Assembly (NCBI GenBank): GCA_964446285.1
Contig: CAYUNT010000003.1
Span: 1-64,000, forward strand
Reading direction: 5' to 3'
Source: CAYUNT01 sp964446285
GTDB lineage: Bacteria; Sumerlaeota; Sumerlaeia; SLMS01; CAYUNT01
DNA: 64,000 bases
The position numbers and the translations under genes are program-made. Positions within the stretch are counted from its first letter, which is position 1; each line of letters begins with the position of its first letter. The notes below the pieces were generated by a model. That model was given only the letters and a program-made list of their open reading frames with translations, made no database searches and was not told the DNA's origin. This document shows, in pieces, positions 1 through 9,705 of the stretch.

Positions 1-142
1 TTTCAGCCCTTCAGGCCTTGTGCACAGGCTCACGAGTTGCTGAACTGGAAAGCCCAATGCATTCCCTATAAAAACCCGTGAGAAGCATTTACGGAATTGT
101 CCTGCCAAAGGTCCGCAAATTCTGATACGCAACCGGTGCAAT

Positions 143-1687
143 CTACTTCGCCGCTGCAACGCCTGCCGCAAGTTGCTGGAGAGTCAGCGTGCCGCTCGAA
201 CGCCCCTGTTCGACTCCCCGCGAATTGTATAGAATCCACGTGGGTGCGCGGTAAATGCCGAGTTGTTGCACGAGTTGAGGATATTCGCGGACGTCAATCC
301 AGGCGAAGATGGCCTGTTGCGACAAGGCGGCGAATTCCGGTTGTTTGAGGATTTCCACCTGCTGGGCGCATGGGCGCGAGCCTTGGATATTGAAATACAA
401 AAGAAGCGGGCGCGGCGGCGGAGTGCCAAGCGACGAACGGGCCTGATCAAAAGTGACAAATCCCGGAACAGCCCCCGCCGCAAGGCGCGTCTGGGCAAGA
501 AAGGTATAACTGATCGGCGTGGGCATTCCGGCCACGGCGGGCGTTTGGCTAGGGTCGTCGGCGGCTGTGGTGTCCGCGGCGCCCGTCACGGAAGGAGGGG
601 CGCCCACATAAGCCCGGCGGGCCGCTTCGCTGAGGGAAAAATAAAACACGCGATTTTCCAAAGATTTATCATCGATGCGCCCGCCTGGAATGTAGATGCT
701 TCCCCGGCGATAATCGGGCGCTGCGGGAAAATATTTGCACGCGGAAAGTGGCGTGGCCATTTTCTGCCATGCGCCCAGCCCTTTGGCGCCAACCACAGCG
801 AACCAGACATCATGAGTTGTGCCCCCGCCGGTCAAGCGCGGGCAAAACGACATAAGGTAAGCGCCAGCCGAAGCCCCCGCCGCGCTGTATTGGGGAACGG
901 GCAACTCGACTTGCTCTCGATCCCAGTCGCCCAGGTGTCCGTTGCTCTGAATTGGGGCTGAATAGATTCTGTTGGAAGTGGATGTATTCAATTTGCCCGT
1001 GAGTCCGCCCCAGACCCAAACTCGCCCGCTGATGGCGACGGCGTTGTGAAACCAGAGCGCCTGGGGAAGAGAAGGACTCATTTCCCAGCGGGCGATGCTT
1101 CCGTCCGAGGCCACTACGCCTGAGATGACGGAGTTGCTTGGCTCATCGTCGTCGCGCTGGCCGCCAATCACGTGAAGATACCCCGGAGCGCTCACCACCG
1201 TCAGGCAGTCCAGGCCCGTGTTCAGAAACGGCGCCGATTCATTCCACGGAGCCAAGTGGCCTTCATACATGGGTTTGGTCCAATAAACCGTCCTCTTGTT
1301 CTCGTTGGTTGTGCCGTTGAAACCGCCCACCACGTAAAGGACGTCGTTAAGGGCGATGGTGCTGTTCTCGATGTAGGCTCGCGGTTCGGGCAGCGCGGTT
1401 GTTTCCTCCCACGGCCCAAGGGTTTTGTCCGGCAGAATCCGGGCCTTAATAACGCTCGGAACCCAGCCGACGACCTCCTGCGCCCCGCCAATGACATACA
1501 AATAATCGCCCAGCACAGCCGCCCCGTGCATTTGACGCGCGGCGGGCAAGGCGGTTGCCTCGCGAAGCGAGACCGCGCCGCCTTCGCTCTGGGCAAAAAC
1601 CGGCAGGACAAGGCCCGCCATAACAAGAACACGGAATCCCAACCCCAATCGTTTCCATCTATTGTTTAGTTGTCTTCTCAAATTCAT
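143..1687 (-). CDS. Secreted kelch-repeat protein with C-terminal thioredoxin-like domain
   Basis: About 514 residues. The start at 1687 is preferred over an upstream in-frame codon because AAGGGGG lies just ahead of it and a signal peptide follows at once (hydrophobic stretch ending LPVFA). Kelch-type blades are seen as repeated glycine pairs in LYVIGGAQ, LYVVGGFNG, LHVIGGQRD, VWVWGGLTG and IYIPGGRID, which suggests a beta-propeller over residues 40-370. After a Thr/Pro-rich linker, the last 90 residues look like a thioredoxin fold (LLLYFNIQG, IFAWIDVREYP, and a cis-Pro-like APTWIL). The usual CxxC is reduced to one cysteine (SRPCAQQ), so a redox role is doubtful. The substrate is unknown and the protein is probably periplasmic or exported. 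No operon partner is evident: the next gene (GT2, 136 nt away) lies upstream on the same strand. Confidence 0.75.
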   Translation of the reverse strand: MNLRRQLNNRWKRLGLGFRVLVMAGLVLPVFAQSEGGAVSLREATALPAARQMHGAAVLGDYLYVIGGAQEVVGWVPSVIKARILPDKTLGPWEETTALPEPRAYIENSTIALNDVLYVVGGFNGTTNENKRTVYWTKPMYEGHLAPWNESAPFLNTGLDCLTVVSAPGYLHVIGGQRDDDEPSNSVISGVVASDGSIARWEMSPSLPQALWFHNAVAISGRVWVWGGLTGKLNTSTSNRIYSAPIQSNGHLGDWDREQVELPVPQYSAAGASAGAYLMSFCPRLTGGGTTHDVWFAVVGAKGLGAWQKMATPLSACKYFPAAPDYRRGSIYIPGGRIDDKSLENRVFYFSLSEAARRAYVGAPPSVTGAADTTAADDPSQTPAVAGMPTPISYTFLAQTRLAAGAVPGFVTFDQARSSLGTPPPRPLLLYFNIQGSRPCAQQVEILKQPEFAALSQQAIFAWIDVREYPQLVQQLGIYRAPTWILYNSRGVEQGRSSGTLTLQQLAAGVAAAK

Positions 1688-1822
1688 GGCTGCACCCCCT
1701 TGCGACCCTCCGGCCGCCGCATCTTTTGCGAATTTATGCGAGTTTATGTAAGCGAAACGCAATGGAAACATAAGACACGCCCCCGCAAGCCGATCTCAGG
1801 CGTTCGGGCTTCATGGAGGAGG

Positions 1823-3016
1823 TCAGATTCGGTTGGCTTTGAGAAGTTCCAGCGGGTAACGGGTTCCGCGCCATTCGATGCCGCCGCGCGCCAGCGTCAA
1901 AATCATCGAGCGCCAGAAAATATAGCCGAGCAAAGCCAAACCCACCGGATAGGCGAATCCCATCCAGGGGCTGAGACCGTAGCGAGGCGCGTTGTCGGCG
2001 TAGAGGAGAAGAAGCAGCGCCAGAGTTGCGCCATACATAATTCGCGCCGCCGCCGGGCCTAAAATCAACCCAAGCGGCGGCAGCAGGAAAAAGTAAGCCA
2101 GCAGCGCCGTCCCGATTACAACGCGCGCAATGCTGTAATCCGCCCCGGCAAAGGTGTTTTTCATAAGGCCGCGGATATATTCACGCGTCGAGGAATACCA
2201 CTCGACCTCGATGGCCCCCGCGCCAAACAGGAAATCCTGGCGATGGCCGTTTTTCTTGAACAATTTGCCGAGTTTCAGATCGTCGTCGGGGCGCAACGCG
2301 ATGGGCTGGAGTCCGCCCAGGGCGCGCAACGGCTCGGCGCGCACAAGGTTGAACGCGCCAATGCCCACATGAATGGCGCTTTTGGCAATGCGGCATCGCC
2401 AGGGCCGCCAGGTCATTCCCCAAAACATAGCCGTTGCGCCGAGCACGGCTTTCAGAAGTCCGCCGCCTGTCTTGCCTGTTAATGCCTTGGGAATGACCAC
2501 CATATGATCCAGGCGCTTCTCCGCCATATAGCGCGCCGCGCGCCGCAGCGTGGCCGGCTCCATTACCACGTCGGCGTCTGTGAACAGGATCAGTTCGCCG
2601 GACGCCGCCGCCGCGCCCGCATGAAGCGCATGATTTTTGCCAAGCCATCCGGGCGGGAGTTCGCGCACGTGAACGACGCGAAGGCGCGGGTCTTCGCGCG
2701 ACAGGCGGTCGAGGATTGCGCCGGTCGCGTCCTCGCTGCGGTCGTCGATGGCAATGATTTCGTAGTCGGGATAATCTTGCCGCAGAATGGAGCGCATGGC
2801 TGGTTCGATGCCTTTTTCCTCATTCCGCGCGGGGATGATGATCGAAATGCGCGGCGCCGGATTGCCCGGGCCGAGCGGCGCAATGTCTTTGAGGAACGCG
2901 ATCGAACGATTCCCGCGGACCAATCCCAGCCCGGCAACGGCTATAACAGCGAGCGTGAGGGCGCTGGAGAAAATCAGGAAGCCATCAAACAGCGAATGGA
3001 GAGAGGGAAGGTCCAT
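1823..3016 (-). CDS. Membrane family 2 glycosyltransferase
   Basis: 397 residues. An N-terminal membrane helix (about residues 12-34) is followed by a GT-A catalytic domain with ISIIIPARNEEKGI, IIAIDDRSED and the DxD-type metal site in LILFTDADV. GWLGKNHAL is a motif common in processive, lipid-linked GT2 enzymes such as HpnB-like proteins. Three or so C-terminal hydrophobic segments follow. The family transfers a sugar from a nucleotide-sugar to a lipid or polysaccharide at the inner membrane; the acceptor cannot be read from sequence. The gene lies 77 nt downstream of folP on the same strand and may be cotranscribed with it. Confidence 0.85.
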   Translation of the reverse strand: MDLPSLHSLFDGFLIFSSALTLAVIAVAGLGLVRGNRSIAFLKDIAPLGPGNPAPRISIIIPARNEEKGIEPAMRSILRQDYPDYEIIAIDDRSEDATGAILDRLSREDPRLRVVHVRELPPGWLGKNHALHAGAAAASGELILFTDADVVMEPATLRRAARYMAEKRLDHMVVIPKALTGKTGGGLLKAVLGATAMFWGMTWRPWRCRIAKSAIHVGIGAFNLVRAEPLRALGGLQPIALRPDDDLKLGKLFKKNGHRQDFLFGAGAIEVEWYSSTREYIRGLMKNTFAGADYSIARVVIGTALLAYFFLLPPLGLILGPAAARIMYGATLALLLLLYADNAPRYGLSPWMGFAYPVGLALLGYIFWRSMILTLARGGIEWRGTRYPLELLKANRI

Positions 3017-3093
3017 TGGGCAATCCGTCTTGATAATGAATCCAGTTTATGCCGCGAGGGAGGAGGAGGGAAGGCGAAAATGACGCAGCGGCG

Positions 3094-3984
3094 TCAGGCA
3101 GAAGAGCCTCCACCACCGCTGTTGGGCAGGCCAAAACGCGCCGAGCGTATCGCCTGAAACACGCGGAGGAATTTGACCGTGGAAAGAACGTCGTGAACCC
3201 TCACAACCTCCGCGCCCTCGATGGCGGCACTGGCGACGGCGGCCAGTGTGCCCTCGAGGCGCTCTGTGGGAGGTGCGCTATCGAGCAATTCGCCGATAAA
3301 CCGTTTTCGCGATGGGGCGATGAGAAACGGGGCGTCGAGCGCCCGGGACATTGCGCCGCACGCGCGCAACAACGCCAGATTGTGTTCGAGCCGCTTTCCG
3401 AATCCGATGCCGGGATCGAGAAGTATGCGTTCGCGGCCGATTCCCTGCTCGACGGCGAACTTCATTCGCTCACGCAGAAATTCGGTTACTTCGGCCACAA
3501 CCTCTTTATAGGCTGGATTGTTTTGCATCGTGCGCGGTTCGCCAAGCATGTGCATCAGGCAAACGGCCGCGCCACTCTCGCGCGCCACGGCCGCCATCTC
3601 CGGATCGCCGCGCAAAGCCGTGACGTCATTGACGATGCATGCGCCTTCCGCGAGGCACGCGCGCGCCACAGCGGCCTTGGATGTGTCGATGCTAATCGGC
3701 AGCGGATAGCCGCCCGCCGCCAAGGCGCGAACCACAGGCAAAACGCGGTCGAGTTCGGCGGCGGCCTCGACGGGTTTCGCGCCTGGGCGCGTGGATTCGC
3801 CGCCGACATCGAGAATGTGCGCCCCTTCGCGCGCCAATTGCCATGCATGGTCGATCGCCGCGTTTGTGGCCAGATGCAGGCCGCCGTCGCTAAAAGAATC
3901 CGGCGTGACGTTGAGAATGCCCATCACCAGGGGCGGTTCCAACTTCGCGGCGGCGGGATGCGGAATGGACCATCGTAGAGGCAT
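3094..3984 (-). CDS. folP: Dihydropteroate synthase
   Basis: 296 residues, slightly longer than typical FolP. It condenses 6-hydroxymethyl-dihydropterin diphosphate with p-aminobenzoate in folate synthesis (cytosol). The first DHPS signature is seen in LVMGILNVTPDSFSDGG, the second in ILDVGGESTRPGA, and the TIM-barrel motifs ISIDTSKAAVA, IVNDVTALRGD, LLDPGIGFGK and IAPSRKRFIG are all present. The start is supported by GGAG eight bases upstream. The C-terminus ends in a glycine-rich tail. The upstream gap to the GT39 gene contains a 9-bp-period repeat. Confidence 0.97.
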   Translation of the reverse strand: MPLRWSIPHPAAAKLEPPLVMGILNVTPDSFSDGGLHLATNAAIDHAWQLAREGAHILDVGGESTRPGAKPVEAAAELDRVLPVVRALAAGGYPLPISIDTSKAAVARACLAEGACIVNDVTALRGDPEMAAVARESGAAVCLMHMLGEPRTMQNNPAYKEVVAEVTEFLRERMKFAVEQGIGRERILLDPGIGFGKRLEHNLALLRACGAMSRALDAPFLIAPSRKRFIGELLDSAPPTERLEGTLAAVASAAIEGAEVVRVHDVLSTVKFLRVFQAIRSARFGLPNSGGGGSSA

Positions 3985-4086
3985 GGAAAAAACTCCGGCG
4001 GGGGCGGCGGCTTGGGCATTCCCTGGCAGGGAATACCCCGGGCTGAAATGACTATACAGGATTATATGCCTTCTTTGGCAATTGTC

Positions 4087-4120
4087 TTATAGGTCCCATA
4101 GGTCGTATATGTCCCATAAT
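4087..4120. repeat. 9-bp-period repeat (TCCYATAGG type)
   Basis: Tandem degenerate nonamers of the form (G)TCCCATAG/GTCGTATAT/GTCCCATAA fill part of the gap between the GT39 gene and folP. The same nonamer family recurs at 7139, 11757, 25851, 30998, 39738 and 53982. Confidence 0.8.
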
Positions 4121-4149
4121 TCAAAACGCAAAAGGCTTTTTGCAAGGCA

Positions 4150-5931
4150 TCAGTGGGTTTTTTCAACAAGAGCGGGCATTTGTCCCTCAATGATGTTTTC
4201 CATCGTTTCAGGCGTTTCAGCGGAAGTGCGTTCGAGGAGAGAGGCGGCCTCCTCGGGAGGCGTCGGAATGAGGCGCAGGATGCGATACTGGGAAGCATCG
4301 AGCGTGGCGAGTTCAGCGCGGAAAAGCGCCAAGTGGTCGCCCACGGCGGCGCGAGGCCATGCATAGCGCAAATGATTGGGCGGAAGACTTTGCGCCGGAA
4401 GCGCGTCGAATCCGCAGCGCTGCCAATCGCGAGGCGCCACGCGGCCCTGAAAAAGCAGCCGGTGCGGCGCATAAGGAACAAAGCCGCTGAGCCAAAACTG
4501 GCGGCGGGGCGAGGAATTTTCTTTTTGCGAAGGCAACACTGCGCCGTCATCAAGCAATAGCTGCGTGAGGCGTTGGGCCGGGGCTTCGAAATCAAAGGCC
4601 GATTCCGCAGGCCATAGGAAATAAAGTTTAGATGCGGTTTGAGAAAAAGAAGCGCCCGCAACAATGGTGCAGACAGCCACAATTAGAAAGCGGCGCAGCT
4701 GCCGTGGTTGAGACGCAGGGGCATTTTCCACGGAAAGACATGGAGTTGCCTTTGTTACGCTCAGACGCCGCAAAAGCCAGGCCGTCCCAATGCCCGCCGC
4801 CGCGCACCAAGCGGGGATGCCCATGATCGAACGTAGCGCGTGCGGAATGCCGTCGTTGGTCATGGCGGCGCTGACCGGATAAAGCAGCAGCCAGGCAAGC
4901 AGGTGCAGGTCTGTGCCGCGCCGCCTCCGCGCAAGCCAGATAATTCCAGCCAGAATCATCGGCGCAGCGGCAAAGTGCATCAGTCCCTGAAAAGGCAAAT
5001 GATGGCGCGGATTCGCGTCGCCGCTGAAGAACAGGAACATAGGCGAGAAGTGCGCCGCCCAGTTGCGCGTGAAAAGCCCCGTCGCGCCAAGGAGGCCCTG
5101 CGATTGGCCGAATACGGAGATGCGCTGAAACCGCGCGGCTCCGGCGGGCGACATCGCTTCGAGGAAGATCGGAACGGTCAGCGCGGCGGTGAGAATCGCG
5201 CCCGGGATCGCCGCCCGCCAGCGAGGCTGCCATTGGCGGTAACGCAGGATGAGAAAAGCGAGTCCCCACAAAGGTAAAAACAGCCTGGCCACTTCATAGG
5301 CGTAGAGCGCCAGGACACAAAAGAATCCGGAAGCGGCCCACCACGCGGCGCGGGCGCTCCGCCACGATGTGCCGGTGCGCGAAACGGCAGCGGGCGAGCG
5401 GCCTTTCTCGAAACTCCACATTGCGAGCGCGAGCCATAGCGGTTCGGTGATCCCCTGCTGCGCCCATCGGCTGAAGACGACATGCCACGGGCATACCGCC
5501 ATCCAAAACGCGCCGCAAACGGCCGCGCGCCAGCCCCACACTCGCCGCATCCATGCGAAAAGCGCAAGCACGGCCAGCGTTCCCGCGAGCGCCGCCGGCA
5601 GCCGGGTCGTGGCCGCGCTCAGGCCAAACAACCCAACGCCGGGCGCCGCGAGATACTGGTAAATCGCCGACGTGCGCACGCCATAGACGTCGATGAAGGC
5701 GGGCAGGAATTCCGAAGGACGCACGCGCGCACCGGCCAGCATCGAGAGCCGCCCGTAGCGCCCCGTGTCCCAGAGTTCCCAGGCTGTATAACCCTTTTCG
5801 AGTTCATCGCGAAACAGCGCCGCCGGAATCGTCCCGAGCGCGGGGAAACGCAGCAATGCCGCCAGCGCCAGAAGGAGCAGAGGCCAGGCGAGGCGCTGTT
5901 GAAAGCGGCGCAGCGAAAAAGCAGGTTTCAT
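4150..5931 (-). CDS. GT39/PMT-type membrane glycosyltransferase
   Basis: About 593 residues, with an ATG at 5931 one codon inside the longest frame. The protein is polytopic, with roughly ten hydrophobic segments in the N-terminal 400 residues and a soluble C-terminal part. The first extracytoplasmic loop carries an acidic pair in LFRDELEKGY, the position of the catalytic Asp-Glu in protein-O-mannosyltransferase and ArnT-like enzymes. These use a polyprenyl-phosphate sugar donor and glycosylate lipids or proteins on the outer face of the inner membrane. The acceptor here is unknown. A UbiA-type prenyltransferase at 11973 could supply or modify polyprenyl donors, but that link is only inference. 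The start has no clear ribosome-binding site. Confidence 0.85.
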   Translation of the reverse strand: MKPAFSLRRFQQRLAWPLLLLALAALLRFPALGTIPAALFRDELEKGYTAWELWDTGRYGRLSMLAGARVRPSEFLPAFIDVYGVRTSAIYQYLAAPGVGLFGLSAATTRLPAALAGTLAVLALFAWMRRVWGWRAAVCGAFWMAVCPWHVVFSRWAQQGITEPLWLALAMWSFEKGRSPAAVSRTGTSWRSARAAWWAASGFFCVLALYAYEVARLFLPLWGLAFLILRYRQWQPRWRAAIPGAILTAALTVPIFLEAMSPAGAARFQRISVFGQSQGLLGATGLFTRNWAAHFSPMFLFFSGDANPRHHLPFQGLMHFAAAPMILAGIIWLARRRRGTDLHLLAWLLLYPVSAAMTNDGIPHALRSIMGIPAWCAAAGIGTAWLLRRLSVTKATPCLSVENAPASQPRQLRRFLIVAVCTIVAGASFSQTASKLYFLWPAESAFDFEAPAQRLTQLLLDDGAVLPSQKENSSPRRQFWLSGFVPYAPHRLLFQGRVAPRDWQRCGFDALPAQSLPPNHLRYAWPRAAVGDHLALFRAELATLDASQYRILRLIPTPPEEAASLLERTSAETPETMENIIEGQMPALVEKTH

Positions 5932-5958
5932 CAAGGAATCGGCAAGGTCCTCTTATAA

Positions 5959-6972
5959 TTACACAGTCCGTCCAACGGCCTCGGCCACGGGGCGGATTTC
6001 GCGGATGAGATCCTCGAACTGGTTGAAACGCAGCGACTGAATGCCATCGCTCAGCGCGTGCCCTGGATCCGGGTGGATTTCCACCATCAATCCATCCGCG
6101 CCCGCCGCCACCGAGGCTCGCGCCATCGGAATCACCAGATCGGCATATCCCGTGCCGTGGCTGGGGTCCGCGATGATGGGCAGATGCGATTCCTTTTTGA
6201 TAACAGGAATTGCGTTGAGATCGAGTGTGAAGCGCGTGGCGTTCTCGAACGTGCGGATGCCGCGTTCGCAAAGCACCAGGCCGTAGTTGCCCTGGTTGAG
6301 CACATACTCGGCGGCCTGAAGGTATTCCTTGATGGTGGTAGACATTCCGCGTTTGAAGAGGATGGGCTTTCCGGTCTTTGCCGCGGCGGTGAGCAGGGCG
6401 AAATTCTGGCAATTGCGCGCGCCAATCTGCAAGAGGTCCGCATAACGCGCCAGCAGATCGACATCCGTAACCGACACGACCTCGGTAACCACGCGCAGGC
6501 CCGTTTCCTGGCGCGCCAGATCGAGCAGCTTCAATCCTTCTTCCTCCAGACCCTGGAAGGCATAGGGCGAAGTGCGGGGCTTGAACGCGCCGCCGCGCAG
6601 GAATTGCGCCCCGGCCTTTTTCGCCGCGCGCGCCGAGGCGACAATCTGCTCCTCGGACTCGACCGAGCACGGTCCGGCCATGATGGCCAATTGCTTTCCG
6701 CCGATTGGGAATCCGGCCACATCCACCGTGGAGGGTTCTTTTTTGAAATCGCGCGAGCACAGTTTATAGGGCTTGAGAATCGGGATGACGGCCTCGACGC
6801 CATCCATTGTTTCGAGCGCCTGGAGAGGGCGTTTGTCCTCGTGCCCGACGCATCCAACTACGGAACGCTCGACGCCCCGGATGGTATGAACACGGTAGCC
6901 GAGTTCGACCACACGTTTTTCGACAGCCACGAGTTGCTCTTCGGAGGCGCCTTCGCGCATTACGACGATCAT
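5959..6972 (-). CDS. aroF: 3-deoxy-7-phosphoheptulonate (DAHP) synthase
   Basis: 337 residues. It catalyses the first step of the shikimate pathway, from phosphoenolpyruvate and erythrose-4-phosphate. An N-terminal ferredoxin-like (FL) domain of about 70 residues ([14 protein letters not shown]) precedes the KDO8P-like barrel, as in the Thermotoga/Bacillus-type enzymes. Barrel motifs seen are [76 protein letters not shown] and [11 protein letters not shown]-type domains often confer feedback inhibition by aromatic amino acids. AAAGGAC lies about ten bases before the ATG. The gene starts beside a block of 7- and 9-bp repeats and ends only 27 nt before the GT39 start, so the two may form an operon. 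Confidence 0.97.
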   Translation of the reverse strand: MIVVMREGASEEQLVAVEKRVVELGYRVHTIRGVERSVVGCVGHEDKRPLQALETMDGVEAVIPILKPYKLCSRDFKKEPSTVDVAGFPIGGKQLAIMAGPCSVESEEQIVASARAAKKAGAQFLRGGAFKPRTSPYAFQGLEEEGLKLLDLARQETGLRVVTEVVSVTDVDLLARYADLLQIGARNCQNFALLTAAAKTGKPILFKRGMSTTIKEYLQAAEYVLNQGNYGLVLCERGIRTFENATRFTLDLNAIPVIKKESHLPIIADPSHGTGYADLVIPMARASVAAGADGLMVEIHPDPGHALSDGIQSLRFNQFEDLIREIRPVAEAVGRTV

Positions 6973-6992
6973 TGGGAGAAGTCCTTTCGAGT

Positions 6993-7127
6993 GTTGTGAG
7001 TTGTGGGTTGTGAGTGGTGAGTGAAGAAGTGGGCAGAGATCAGTGGTCAGTGAGCAGTGAAGAAGTGGGCAGAGATCAGTGGCCAGTGGGCAGTGATCAG
7101 TGAACAGTGAAGAGGTGAATAGCGGGC
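6993..7127. repeat. 7-bp-period repeat block (GTTGTGG / CAGTGRG type)
   Basis: Heptamer-period DNA begins with GTTGTGAGTTGTGGGTTGTG and continues as variants of CAGTGGG/CAGTGATCAGTGAACAGTG, including a near-duplicate GAAGTGGGCAGAGATCAGTG segment. It fills the gap between the propeller gene and aroF. The same family appears at 11850, 30851 and 54060. Confidence 0.85.
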
Positions 7128-7138
7128 GGCGGGCCGCT

Positions 7139-7216
7139 AATAGTGTCCTATATGTCGCATAGGTCCCATAGGTCTCATTCTTCCCATTCGTCTCATAGAT
7201 CCTATTGGCCCTATTA
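7139..7216. repeat. 9-bp-period repeat block (TCCYATAGG type)
   Basis: About eight degenerate nonamers (for example GTCCCATAG, GTCTCATTC, GTCTCATAG, ATCCTATTG) lie directly against the 7-bp-period block. This is the longest example of the family in the window. Confidence 0.85.
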
Positions 7217-7236
7217 TTCTCCGCGGGGCGCGGCTT

Positions 7237-9615
7237 TCAATGGTTCAAAACCGCCGTTGTCTGGGCGAGGGTCGTGTTGCCGCGTTCGTCCGTGATGCGC
7301 ACGGTAAGAAGGGCGCTGTCCTTTTTCTCGAAATCCTCGGCGGGAATTTCAAAGCGGAAGGATTCATTCTTGGAGTCGAACAGGCCATCTTCGGGCGCGA
7401 GGAATTGCCAGTCTCCCGCATTGAGGCGCCACTCGGCGGAGGCAATGCGCGAGGTGGCATCGCTTCCTGAGAAGCTCACTCTGACCGCGCCGCCTTTTCC
7501 GCCCGCCGGGCTTCCGAGCGCCTTTATTTCCGGCGGAGTGTCGTCCACATCAAACGGATCGCTTGTGGCTTCGACCTTGAAACTTTCATCGGGAAGATTG
7601 GCGGGGCGGTCCTCCGCCTCGACTTTTGCCTGATAGCGACCATCGGTCAGCATGGTCGTGTCGATTACATATTCATTCGCTTCGAGGTTCTTTTCCAAGA
7701 GCACCCAAAGCGATTCGCCCTCGCTGCGCAGATAGACCTTGAAGCGCATCGGATCGCTATTTGGATCCGCGGCGTTCCATGAAACGGTCATTTTTTTCGG
7801 ATTCGATTCGGCTTCCGCGCCGATGGCGCCGCTGGGTCCTGAAGACGATCCGCCACGCTGGCCGGAGTTTCGTCCTCCAGCGCGGGAAGAAGACCTTGGC
7901 GGACCTCCCTCATTGTCGCCGCCCGGTCCGCCCATGCGTGGCATTCCGCTGGGTCGTCCCCCCGGCCCGCCGCCCGGCCGCCCGCCGCCGCCTTCCGCCT
8001 GGAATTTTACGGACACATCCTTGACGACAGGCGGCAAATTCGGCAGCACATACGGGATTTCCACGGATTCGACGCGGGGCACCGAGGACACTTCGTTCGA
8101 GGCGGCGCGGATGAGCAGGCGGTATTGAATGCGCCGCGCGGGCTGGCTCTTTATCAGCAATTCCGCGCCGGGAGATACCTGAATGTCTTCCGACCACTCG
8201 CTCCAGAATTCCTCGGGATCGCTTGTGTTTCCGGTCCGCGTGGCGAACAGCACGCTCGCGCCCGCCGGAATGCTGCCTTCAATTCGCGCGCGCCCCCAGC
8301 GGACGGGCATTTGCGCGTCGAGCGGCTTCGAGAGGTATTCGCCCGCGCTCAGCTGGCCGGGGCGGAAGCGATACACCACGCCAGGCGCGTTAGTGAATGC
8401 ATACAGTTCGCCTTTGTCCATGCGGATGAGGCGCAGGATGCCGCTCTCGCGCACGCCGCCGATGAGTTGATGGCGTCCGAGTCGGTCCACGCGGCACAGC
8501 GCCCCTTCCGCCCCGGCGGCGATGTATGCCCAATCGCCTTTGGCGTCCAAAACCAAGTCATGAATAGGCGAATCGTTCGCGGGCCATTCGAGCTGAATGA
8601 ATCCCTTGGCATCGAGGCGCAAAACGCGGGCGCCGCCCCTTCCGCGCGGGCCGCTCGGCGGGCGCATCATGCGCGGCGGAGGCGCTTCGCCGCCTTCGTC
8701 GTCACTCGACTGATCCATGCCGGGAGATCCGCCCGGACCCTGATTTCCCGATTTCGATGCATTGATAATCGCCGCCGCCACAGGGCGCGACACACGCTGG
8801 GCAATCCCCTGGCCTTTTGCGTCATTGATCGCAATCCACAACGCGCCATCAGGAGCGACGGCCACGCGGCGGATTTCGTCTTCGTCCGCCTCATAAATCA
8901 CAAATGGCGTTCCCTTTGCGTCGAGGCGCACCAGCATCGCTTTGCCTTGCGTCGTGGCGAGCAAGTCGCCGTTGGCGTCCTGAGCGAGGAATAGGACATT
9001 CGTCACTTTTTTCAACGCGGCGAATTCCTTGCCTTTACCGTCCGGGCCGACGCGGAAGATTTTCCCTTTCGTGCCGGTGGCGATGTAGATGTCGCCCGAG
9101 GGCGTGGGCAGGATGCACCACACGTATTTTTCTTTTGTGTCAAAAAAGAGCGTTTTCTCGCCGGTTTTGGAAATTTTCCAGACCTTGCCGCCCGGCGCGC
9201 CGCCCGCAAAGACCGTCCCATCTGCGGCGGGCGCTGCCACGGCCGTCACGTGCAGAAGGTCAGTTTTGGTGAGGAGCGACCCGCTCGAATTCACATCGAT
9301 TTGCAGGACTTTTCCCGACGGCCCCGAGCCGATAATGAGCCGTCCATCCGGGGCCACAGAGGCATCCCAGAGAGCGTCGATTTGCGCGGGCGCGTAGATT
9401 TTTTCTTTCACGGGCGAGACGCTCAGCCATCCATCGCTCGCGAGCGTCGATGTGGTCGTCTGCCCCGCCTGAAAGTCGTCGTAGGATTCATCAAGGAACC
9501 TTTGCGTGTGGGCGGCAAAGACCAGGCACGGGGCAAATGCCAGGCCCGCGAGAATCAGCAAAACGCAGGTCAGAATGGGAAATGCGCCGAGGCGGTGGAT
9601 TTGGGTAGGCGTCAT
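7237..9615 (-). CDS. Large secreted beta-propeller protein
   Basis: About 792 residues. The start at 9615 is chosen because AGAGGAGAAT sits before it and a signal peptide follows (hydrophobic core ending CLVFA). Residues 60-440 contain repeated blades of the kind APDGRLIIGSGPSGKV, AADGTVFAGGAPGGKV, TPSGDIYIATGTKGKI and APDGALWIAINDAKG, typical of NHL/SMP-30-like or WD-like propellers. Two Gly/Pro/Arg-rich linkers follow (around residues 300 and 560), then two Ig/fibronectin-like beta domains. No catalytic motif is recognisable. It lies 90 nt downstream of the S55 peptidase gene on the same strand, so a shared export or processing role is plausible but unproven. Confidence 0.75.
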   Translation of the reverse strand: MTPTQIHRLGAFPILTCVLLILAGLAFAPCLVFAAHTQRFLDESYDDFQAGQTTTSTLASDGWLSVSPVKEKIYAPAQIDALWDASVAPDGRLIIGSGPSGKVLQIDVNSSGSLLTKTDLLHVTAVAAPAADGTVFAGGAPGGKVWKISKTGEKTLFFDTKEKYVWCILPTPSGDIYIATGTKGKIFRVGPDGKGKEFAALKKVTNVLFLAQDANGDLLATTQGKAMLVRLDAKGTPFVIYEADEDEIRRVAVAPDGALWIAINDAKGQGIAQRVSRPVAAAIINASKSGNQGPGGSPGMDQSSDDEGGEAPPPRMMRPPSGPRGRGGARVLRLDAKGFIQLEWPANDSPIHDLVLDAKGDWAYIAAGAEGALCRVDRLGRHQLIGGVRESGILRLIRMDKGELYAFTNAPGVVYRFRPGQLSAGEYLSKPLDAQMPVRWGRARIEGSIPAGASVLFATRTGNTSDPEEFWSEWSEDIQVSPGAELLIKSQPARRIQYRLLIRAASNEVSSVPRVESVEIPYVLPNLPPVVKDVSVKFQAEGGGGRPGGGPGGRPSGMPRMGGPGGDNEGGPPRSSSRAGGRNSGQRGGSSSGPSGAIGAEAESNPKKMTVSWNAADPNSDPMRFKVYLRSEGESLWVLLEKNLEANEYVIDTTMLTDGRYQAKVEAEDRPANLPDESFKVEATSDPFDVDDTPPEIKALGSPAGGKGGAVRVSFSGSDATSRIASAEWRLNAGDWQFLAPEDGLFDSKNESFRFEIPAEDFEKKDSALLTVRITDERGNTTLAQTTAVLNH

Positions 9616-9705
9616 CCGTTGTATTCTCCTCTGCGGGAAATAGATGGAAAAAGATGGAAATTGGGGCGGGGAATTCTCGCGGCCGCCCCGGACATAAGGC
9701 ATCGG

